Shown: positions 56,450 through 64,000 of the stretch, one piece after another
How the letters are laid out: each line of letters begins with the position of its first letter
Numbering within the stretch: the first letter of the stretch is position 1
NCBI GenBank assembly: GCA_012656075.1
Contig: JAAKBF010000282.1
Location: 310,001 to 374,000, forward strand
Reading direction: 5' to 3'
DNA length: 64,000 nt
Origin: Phytophthora hibernalis
Lineage: Eukaryota > Oomycota > Peronosporomycetes > Peronosporales > Peronosporaceae
Translations under genes and position numbers: made by a program
The notes under the pieces: generated by a model
Database searches by the model: none
What the model saw: the letters and a program-made list of their open reading frames with translations, nothing else
What the model was told of the DNA's origin: nothing

Positions 56450-57087
56450 AGTGCGAGAAGGCCACGTGGTTCTCGCGCGTGTTGGTGTCGTGCTGGTAGT
56501 AGGCGCGTCGCAGCGCGTTGGCCGACCGGGACGTGGTGAGCACGTTGGGGCCCGAGAAGTCCCGCGGCGTGACGGTGCCGTCCTCACTGAAGCTGAAGCT
56601 GCTGCGCGAGCTGATGCTGGGCGACAGCGGCGCCTTGGCCACCTCGTCGTACGAGTTGAGGTTGGCCAGGAACTCGGCGTACTCTGGCGCGTCACTGGCC
56701 GCCGGGTGCGCCTCAATGGCGGCCAGCACGCGCTCGAGCGCGAGTCTTTTCTTCTGCAGCGCCGTCTGCGTCTCCCCCACGAAGAAGGTGAGCAGACTGT
56801 CGTTGGGCATCTTGGGCAGCTTGGTCTTCATGAGCGGCGCCACGGCCTCGTGCAGCCGCTTGAAGTCGTCGAAGCTGCGGCGGATGGCGTACGACTGCGT
56901 CGTGCACGGCCGCGTGAAGGCGGCGGCCGGGTCGCTCTTGGACCGGCGAGGGTTCGCGCTCGCCGAACGCGTCGTCCTGCATGCGGCGCGTGACTTGCAG
57001 CAGATACCGCCACGTGCCGGTCTTGCGGTCCTGCACGAGGCCCCGGATGGACACGAGCTGCGAACTCTTGAAGCTCTCGTACGGCAT
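56436..57087 (-). CDS. PX-domain protein, copy 3 (frameshifted)
   Basis: Start MPYESFKSSQLVSIRGLVQD at 57087, closely matching the opening of the other two PX genes. GTWRYLLQVTRRMQDDAFGE leads into SYAIRRSFDDFKRLHEAV (the PX R-x-F-x-x-F motif), LPKMPNDSLLTFFVGE and AYYQHDTNTRENHVAF at the end. The frame changes at about 56960 between FGERE and NPRRSKSD; one extra base or two missing bases explain it. Length about 217 residues, longer than the 172-residue sisters because of the tail. Confidence 0.85.
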
Positions 57088-57489
57088 GGCAGAAGGCGGA
57101 GGAGTGCGCGTGACCGAGCAAATGCAAGAATGACTCCGAGCTCGAAGCTGGTCCAGGACAAGACGCTGCTGCTTTGCTTGTCGCACGCCGACGCCGCGAC
57201 GAATCCAGGCGGAGAGTGCGTCGAACTCCCACTGTGAGTTGGCTGCGACTCGTTTGACGCCTTGGGTTTGAGTGAGGTTGGTGCGTGGCCAGCATAACGG
57301 CGCAGTTTCGGGACAGGCGAGTGCGTGCGTTCACTTTGCCAGCAGCGGATGGTGCGGCAAAATACAGAGGCTGCTGCTGCTGCACGGAGTCTCCACCAGC
57401 AACCGCTACATGTACTGATGAAGCCTCGCGCATGGGCGGGCGCGTGTTGACTATGTCGGCCCGCGCGTTGAAGCGAGCGCTTGCATAGA

Positions 57490-58093
57490 CTGGGGCGCCC
57501 AGGGCGGCGCTGGCGTGCGCGGCTCCGAGCGGTGGAGCTCCGGCCCCGGAGCTGATTTTCCCGCCTCGCGCAAATCAGGAGCCGATCTGGAACGCGCACG
57601 ACACCAGAGCTCACCTGCGCCAAGATATTGACCGCGGTCACGACTCGCTGGCCGCCAGCCTGGCGAGGTCGGACGACGCGTACCGGTATGTGCCTGGTGT
57701 ATTTGCCTAACATTGCAATTGCTGGTGATAATTGCTGTCACGCAGCGAGATGATCTCGTCACGGTCAGCGTGGCGGACAAGTTGTCCGACAACACCTCGG
57801 AGCAGGACAGCGCAGCAGGCCAGCATTGCACGGTCACAGGACAAGTTCAGAAATTGCTGCTTGGATCTCGCGCCCTTTCGACGTCAAACTTCGACGTCGT
57901 CGCGTTGCTCACATTATTGAGACGGCCAACCTGTCGTATCTCCTTCGAGGCTCGAAATTCGAGCACAGGCAGCGCTCGCTCTGATCTTCCTGGGCCCGAA
58001 GGCGGTGGCGATGGCAAGCATAAGCAGAAGACAATGCAAGGTGCTCACACTGACAGTCTGACAGAAGAGTTCAATGTCAAAGTCAAATGTTAG
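57490..58093 (+). CDS. Hypothetical two-exon protein, possibly SNARE-like
   Basis: An open stretch EPIWNAHDTRAHLRQDIDRG, SLAASLARSDDAYR ends at a GT donor (57686), and an acceptor lies at about 57743. The next exon reads DDLVTVSVADKLSDNTSEQD in one frame. The heptad pattern and the 'L..T' and 'EQ' positions recall a Qb-SNARE helix, but the frame does not join exactly and no membrane anchor follows. Upstream start unresolved because of a stop at about 57487. Confidence 0.3.
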
Positions 58094-59384
58094 ACCACTT
58101 CAACGCCAGACAAAGAACCAACGCACAGATGCACTCGACCTCGTGATTTTTCGGCGCCACTGTCGCCGGAGCCTACGCAACGCAATACTTCATGTACATG
58201 TATTACATGGGCAGACTGCCAATTCTTTTTAGTGCCAAATTGGCTGCTCCGAGTGCAGCAAAGCTCGTGATGAGGCGCCACGTTAGGCTTGAGATCGTTG
58301 ACGGATCTGCCGAATTGGAAAGTTCCCCGGAACGCAAATCGGATCTCATGAACTTCATCGTCCTTCGTGTGGGTATCCTTGGGCTGCACGTTGTTTCTCT
58401 GTAGCCGGACGCTCCAGCCTGTAGCTGCTGGCAGCAGCAGCCTGCTGCTACATGTAGCGACTCCACCGTTCTCAGATCGGCATTGCTATCGTCTAGCAGC
58501 AGACAACATCGGAGAGCCGTGCTGGCGTCGTTACTGTCGACAGCTACTTTCATGAAGTCCATCCATGACGAGCTCCGTCTTGCTCTGCATTCGATCGATG
58601 TTTCGCCCCAGCAATCGTGCTCGCGACGCACCGAAAATCTTTCGGACCACGTTACGTCGAGAAACCGTTGCGAATTTATGACTGCTCAACATCGAGCTGT
58701 GTCTGTGTTCTCGCCCTCACTGCATTCCTGGCCGAAGCTCAGCCCAAGGGCTGAGCTACATTGGATTGAGCTTCCTCTCAAGGCTTTGACAGAAGTCGCA
58801 GTTAACCCTCGGGGTGATGTTTCTTATTTACGTCCTCTTTTTTAAAACCTAAAAAAAGCGCAAGTCAATCATCAAGTCTGCACGGCAGCAAACAAGCTTG
58901 GGCATTCTGTTGCATTCACGCTCGTTCAGCTCTTGTATCCAACTCTGACTACCACTATAGTATATTAGTGGAAAACAAACAGCCTCGAAGATGCCGTCTG
59001 GTGCTCTTCGCTGGCGATCGATTTGCCTGTTGCAACCCAAAGTTGCCTTCAACGTGGGTGCCTGAAAGGGTTCATACGATCGATACTATCGATCGATTCG
59101 ATAGTGCTGGTCCACCAGTGTAGCCATTCGTTCTCTGAATTACGTGCCCGCTTCAAATGCATTCGTCTCCACGCAAGTTGCAACGACTCCACAAACTTAT
59201 TCATCCAACTTGCCACTTTCAAGGCAACACTGGCCATGCATCAAATAAATCACCACTACAATCGTTCAAAGCAAATTGGTTGACTTCTTCATTGACATTT
59301 GTCTACTGCTATTCTACAATCATGGTTTAAATACTACCCTCAGCACTCGATGGTGCCTTTGAGTGTGGTTGGTGCCAATGCCAT
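58094..59384. other. Intergenic and inner margin of right arm
   Basis: No gene supported. The minus-strand frame 58203-58631 ends with a hydrophobic stretch (LITSFAALGAANLAL) but lacks further support. 59032-59237 is the diverged inner margin of the inverted duplication. Confidence 0.4.
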
Positions 59385-59903
59385 CTACAACGACACGAGG
59401 GACGAACGGAACGAGCCGTTGAGCGCCGTCCAGGCAGGACTCGACGTCTTGCGGATGGAGCCCGTGCACTGACCCGACAGCGGCGCCATGACCTTGGCGC
59501 TGAGGGACTCGTGACCCAGGAACTCGAGCACGTCCGGCAGGTCGCGCGCCACCGGGTGGTGCAGGACGTCCATGACGATCTGCGCCAATACCTGGCGTCG
59601 CTCGTCCAGCAGCGCCTGGTTGTCGGCCAGGATGAGTGTCATGAGACCGTCGGCCGGCAGTGGAGTGAGGGCGTCCCCCATGACGGGCACCAGCGTCTCG
59701 TGGAGCTGCTTGAACTCGCTGAAACGGTGGCTGATGACGTACTCGTGGCTGAAACCTTCCTCCACAGGTCCACGTGGGGACGAGTGCGTGCTCGTGTTGC
59801 CACGCTGGACGTGTAGCACATACATCCAGGCGTTGGTGGCCAAGTCCTGCACGACTTCGGTGATCTCCACCTGTTGCTGCGACGTGAAGCTTTCGTACGG
59901 CAT
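59385..59903 (-). CDS. PX-domain protein, copy 2
   Basis: Encodes the same 172 residues as copy 1 at 52553, from MPYESFTSQQ to SSLVSL, on the opposite strand. Leader and first 300 bp upstream are also the same apart from a few bases, so both copies should share regulation. No difference in coding sequence was seen. Confidence 0.9.
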   Translation of the reverse strand: MPYESFTSQQQVEITEVVQDLATNAWMYVLHVQRGNTSTHSSPRGPVEEGFSHEYVISHRFSEFKQLHETLVPVMGDALTPLPADGLMTLILADNQALLDERRQVLAQIVMDVLHHPVARDLPDVLEFLGHESLSAKVMAPLSGQCTGSIRKTSSPAWTALNGSFRSSLVSL

Positions 59904-60714
59904 TGTAGAAGTTTGTAGTGGTGGAAAGTAGTAGTTTCGTGTGGAAGTAGGCAGTCTCAAATAGTGTCGACTGCTAGTTGTTTGGTGCTCGCTGCTTGCT
60001 ATAGGCGGAAGAAGCTGCTGCAGAAGTGATCGAAATGTGCAATGCCAACCAAGTGGAGACTTCACTCAGAGACCCACAACACACGACAGCGCACATCTGA
60101 TGGACTGGTGTGACTGTGTGGAGCGCGCGTCTCTCCACCTGTCTGCAGCACGATCGCCAGAGTTAAACGTGGAAAGTGGATTCTGTCACCACGTGGTTTT
60201 CTTTTCGGATTGGTTGACTGATCGTTTGTATGCTGAAATATGACACTTTCTCGGATCTTTTGCCAACATTTGGACTTGCACTTGGTGAGGAATAGGCCTA
60301 AGGCTGAGGTTCCAGCTGCCGCGTCTTGGTGTTGACTTTGCCGACTTGTCCGGGACAATGTCCCCGACGTTGCGAGAAACGGTCGTCGACTCGCTTGCCT
60401 GTCCTGCTTCTCGCTCGGTGGCGCGGTGCGGCTGGTGGCAGGCTACGTGTCATACGGACCGATGAGCCCCGATGCAGAGCTGCAGGACTTCAGGTTTTCC
60501 CAGCCCTCTTATCTCGGCGCTAGGTACACGTAACGGGAAGGTGAAGCCCTGCGCCGGAAAACAACGGAACCTTTGCACGCAAGCCCCGCCAACTCGGCCT
60601 CGCACCTGATGATGACTTCTACGAATAGTCGGGATTCCTAATTCCACCAATTCTATAGAAAACGATGGATTTTGGACAAGCGATTGGAATTTATAGGAGT
60701 TTGGACTCGAAGAA

Positions 60715-60915
60715 GTCTTGGCACACACGTGGCTCCAACAAACAGGCGGCGATAAGGGCAAGAGCTTCGAGCGCCTGTTTGCCTCTGCCGTCGAGGCAAC
60801 GCGATCTCCTGGAGCAATGCCAATGGTGCAGACAGCATAGAGCGAGGCATCGGCTTGGTGCCGCCGGCGGACTGGCAAACAAGACAAATCGAAGGCACGA
60901 CACCGGAGCTGCTGA
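60715..60915 (-). pseudogene. HPr-like trace, inverted copy
   Basis: The reverse-complement counterpart of 51530-51730, with the same two frame breaks. Same low certainty. Confidence 0.28.
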
Positions 60916-61027
60916 TACGGTGCACCATGAAGCTGGCGTCAGTTCTCGGCGGTTTATGCACCTGATGATAAACTCGCGCGATCATCATCAAACTGCCAAA
61001 AGTGAAGTTTATGCCGGCAGCTTTCAA

Positions 61028-62225
61028 GTCCCTTGCACTACAAATACCCTGTTAAATCTGCTCTGTAAAAAATGATCTGGTTTCGCGGGATGTGATACAA
61101 TTTTTGATCTATAGAGCCTTTGATAAACAGTACCCCACTCATTCGAATTTTCAGATTTGATCGCCATTCGGATGCGGAGGTGTAACGTTCGGCATTGCTC
61201 AGAGTTAGTCGATTTATTAATGAACTTGATGCGGTAAACTTGCTGAAGCTACGGCGATGGCTGCAGCTCCGACATCCTCATATTCACGCGTGGGTAAAAT
61301 ATATGGCAAAAGTCTGCATGTATTGTTGCCAAGCTGCCGCTGAAAAGCGGTGCCGGCTCGATCGATAGGCACCCTTGCAACTTTGCAACGTTCTGATGAG
61401 GTTGCTCAAAGGCAAGGCTGCTCTGAACGCCGAAAAGGGTCTGCAGCAGCACGTTTCGTTGCCGCGCAAAGAGAGCGGCGATGGGACAAATGGCAGCACT
61501 TCGCCCCTTATCTGTCCGCGCCTTGACGTTGTCGTGGTCGTCGATTGCAGCCAAGTCGTCTTTCGTGGCGCGAAAGCTCATGCTCTGTCCGGAGAAATGC
61601 AACTTCAAAGAGACCGGGCGGAGTCCAAGCTTTGGTTGCAGCAGCTCCAACAACATTTTCCACGCGGCAATTGTTGTCGCCTCGATTTTCTTGTTCACGT
61701 TGACAATGCGAGCAGTATTTTGAGCCCAGCTGGGTCAATTTTTGCATTGTCAGCCCCAACGCGAGAATCCCGGTGCTTGCAGCTCGATGCACATGGTGGA
61801 CACTGACGCCACCGAGGGCCTCGGCGAGGCCGCATGTGGCCACTGCGAGCTGCCCGCCATTTCACAGGTGAAAATCCATCCCTGAAAACTGAAAGTTGAT
61901 ATTTCTGCGGGCCTGCAGCGACGAAAGCTGTGCCAAGCCCGAGCTCTGTCCGCACCGGACACTCGAGCCGCACGATGGGGACGCCGCTACTGTGCTGAAG
62001 TATTCTAGCAAGTCATGTCACTGGGCACTGCGACCTCCGATGGGAGCGCGCATGGATGGCTGCATTTGCATCTGCCTGTCCAAAGTGCACGACCAGCACG
62101 ACGACTCGACCTTCACATCTATGGCATTGTACTCTTTAGTTCCGTTACTAACGACAAGGCTCTGTGTGGTCTCCCATACCAAGTGGCGATCGTCCGAATG
62201 TCTGTTGACCCCAAGCCTCCTGCTG
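61028..62225. other. Inverted counterpart of 50220-51417
   Basis: Carries the mirror-image open frames (61249-61698 minus; 61375-61806 plus) without recognisable domains. Confidence 0.3.
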
Positions 62226-63759
62226 TTACGCCCAGGCGGCCAGCACGGCCATGCTTGAGATGCCTGTGGAGAAGAGCGCGAGCTTCTCGGCGGTGTTGGT
62301 CTCCTGGCTCGCGTTCTCCTCCGAGAGCTCATGGAAGGCCAAGTAGATGAAGCTGCCGGCCGCGATGCTCAGCGCCACGGCCTCCATGGCTAGTGCGCTG
62401 CAACCACGGAGAGACTCGGACAGTACCATACCCAGGAAGATGCCCAGCGGCGTCATGCAGCTGTAGAGTGTAAGTACAGCAATGGATCGCTGGGGTGCGA
62501 TGCTGCTCTTGGCCTTGGCGAAGTTGGCGCCCACGGACATGGCCTCGATGAACTATTCAACACCATGACTCAGTAACTGCTCACTTCAACTTGGCCAGCC
62601 AATCGCTGCGTACCTTGTGACTGAAGATGGCTACAGTGGTGGCGATAGCTGTCCGATTCATAGAATGGTTGACGCCCAGCGCAAAGCCAGCAATGAGCGA
62701 GTGCACTGAGAAGAGCGCTGCTAATAAATAAGGAAGGAAGTAGCTGGTACCAAGTACAAGAGTTAGCGTCCGCTTCACCTGCCGAGAAGTTGGTTGTTGT
62801 ACCTGTCGCCGGAGAACACAATGTGCTCGCTGACTGTGGCCTCCTCAGTCTGATGATCCTCCTGTAGCAGCTCCGTGGCAGCAGATTCGTACTCCATCAC
62901 GACCTGAGGCCCTGACGTACTGTTCATGACCTAACACCAACGCTTTAGCAAAGAACCACAACAATGACCTTGAGATCTATCGCACCTTGACGCCGCTCTG
63001 CGTGAGAAGACACTTGCCTTCCTCCGTCGTAGCTGCACGATGGAAGATCGACGGTGACGGTACACTGCCACAGGAGCACGAGTAGAACCGCTCCTTGCCG
63101 TCCACGGAGACCGAGCGACTGCGCCACCCGAACGACGTGACCGACGGGATCTGCACTCGGTACATGCTGGTCTCATCTGCTCCACCAAAGCTCCGTTACT
63201 CCACCATCACTTGTCCACAACCTGTAACACACGTACAATCGGGACGTGCAGCACTCGCAACAGCCATGAGTTTGCCCGAGTTGCCCATGTTGAGCAGGTC
63301 CACGCTCCAGACGATGGAGCAGCCCAGTGCACAGAGCAGGTAGACGCTCGGGAACGTCGTCATCCAGTGCGGCGGCGTCTCCATGCCGGCCACCACCTCG
63401 TCGTACAGCTTGACGGCGTCCGGTAACAGATGCAGCAGGCCGGAACCCAGGAAGACGCCGGCCGTCGCGAACGGCAGCTTCCGACTCAGCAGGTTCTGTG
63501 CTCGGCGGGTGCCGTGACTGGACACCCACAGAGGCAGCAAGGCCGACACGACTGTGATCACCAGCAGCACCACCATGGCCGCATACTTGAACACGCGCAC
63601 GGTCTCCATTGAGTCGCCTTCCATCACTTGAGTCGCCACCATTGGATCGGTTGATAGCTTTGACTCCTGGAGGATTGGCACTGCGGCGATCGCGTGACGT
63701 GCACCTGCTGCGTCAGACAAGCGATCTTGTAGCTCAACCACGTCGGTTCGGGTGCTCAT
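62226..63759 (-). CDS. ZIP-family metal transporter, full-length copy
   Basis: Start MSTRTDVVELQDRLSDAAG at 63759. The first exon has TM1 (YAAMVVLLVITVVSALLPLW), TM2 with FLGSGLLHLLPDAVK (the ZIP HxxP-type metal site) and TM3 (VYLLCALGCSIVWSV). A loop exon (about 63165-62990) is unusual, with CSCGSV and GKCLLTQSGVK. Then NSTSGPQVVMEYESAA, TM4 SVHSLIAGFALGVN, TM5 HK|FIEAMSVGAN split by an intron, SIAAGSFIYLAFHEL and a last helix ending LAAWA at 62226. ZIP proteins move Zn or Fe into the cytosol. The first half is unique to this copy; from the loop exon on it lies in the inverted duplication. One internal exon join (before VKRTLTLVLG) is out of frame as written. Confidence 0.85.
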
Positions 63760-64000
63760 TTGGAACCGCTCGTTGGTGAGACCACAAGTCGTTGGAGAGT
63801 CTCACCATGAACCTGTTGAGGTTGGTATTCGTGCTGGGCGTGCTGATGCGGTCGGGTGACGGTAGGCAGTCGTAATGCACGTGTCTTGAAAGGGTGTGCA
63901 GTGACAACTTGTGCTACGTTGGGACTTGTAGCGCTTCGGTCGTGCACCAAGAACGGTCAAGTGCGTGTGCCGTGTGAAGACGAGCTGCTGCTGGGCAAGT

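Larger units (their letters stand above)
59032..63020 (-). repeat. Inverted duplication, right arm (~4 kb)
   Basis: Reverse complement of 49425-53412; see that entry. About 5.6 kb of unique sequence separates the arms. Confidence 0.88.

Noticed and set aside
58203..58631. Minus-strand membrane protein
   Set aside because: Only one short hydrophobic stretch, no supported start, intron or family motif.
1..64000. CRISPR arrays, operons, ribosome-binding sites and rRNA genes
   Set aside because: Introns and eukaryotic element families show this is nuclear oomycete DNA; no regularly spaced repeats or rRNA sequence were seen.

Overview
The window looks like a piece of a Phytophthora-type oomycete genome. 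It has compact genes with short GT-AG introns (about 50-90 bp), GC-rich exons, an initiator-like TCATTYC motif upstream of promoters, oomycete-expanded families (M96-like proteins, PX-only proteins, bacterial-type glucokinases, divergent bZIPs) and a dense load of DIRS-like, gypsy, hAT, MULE and pogo elements. I do not assign a species.

Layout. 1-4.3 kb: retroelement debris including a broken DIRS-like element on the minus strand. 4.8-17 kb: a shattered, repeatedly duplicated bZIP/M96-like block. One M96-like gene (7118-13830) is split by a MITE and by a MULE whose right end carries a pogo element; target-site duplications resolve every layer. A hAT element sits just upstream, and its unoccupied paralogous site is at about 15.93 kb. 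17.7-21.6 kb: two tandem M96-like genes (minus). 22.3-25.2 kb: two tandem MHYT-domain membrane proteins (plus). 25.3-25.9 kb: an unrecognised two-exon gene. 26.3-35.4 kb: five tandem glucokinase genes (plus), two sharing a gene-conversion-like tract and the last with a predicted C-terminal membrane anchor. 35.6-39.8 kb: a large LRR plus about 16 IQ-motif protein (minus). 39.8-41.3 kb: a fold-back element with ~494-bp arms. 41.7-49.4 kb: a MULE relic, gypsy gag fragments and MITEs. 49.4-63.8 kb: a ~4-kb inverted duplication (ZIP transporter end, HPr-like trace, PX gene) flanking a unique core with a bisphosphate nucleotidase, a CHK/APH-like kinase and a third PX gene.

The glucokinases phosphorylate glucose for glycolysis. 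The nucleotidase, kinase, ZIP transporter and PX proteins are housekeeping or trafficking functions without an obvious shared pathway; clustering here is by local duplication.

A caution: many otherwise well-preserved genes contain single-base deletions, mostly in homopolymers (C5 to C4, A5 to A4, G5 to G4). In several genes the summed exon length is exactly 3n-1 or 3n-2. This looks like consensus undercalling at least as much as pseudogenisation, so 'frameshift' below should be read with that in mind.
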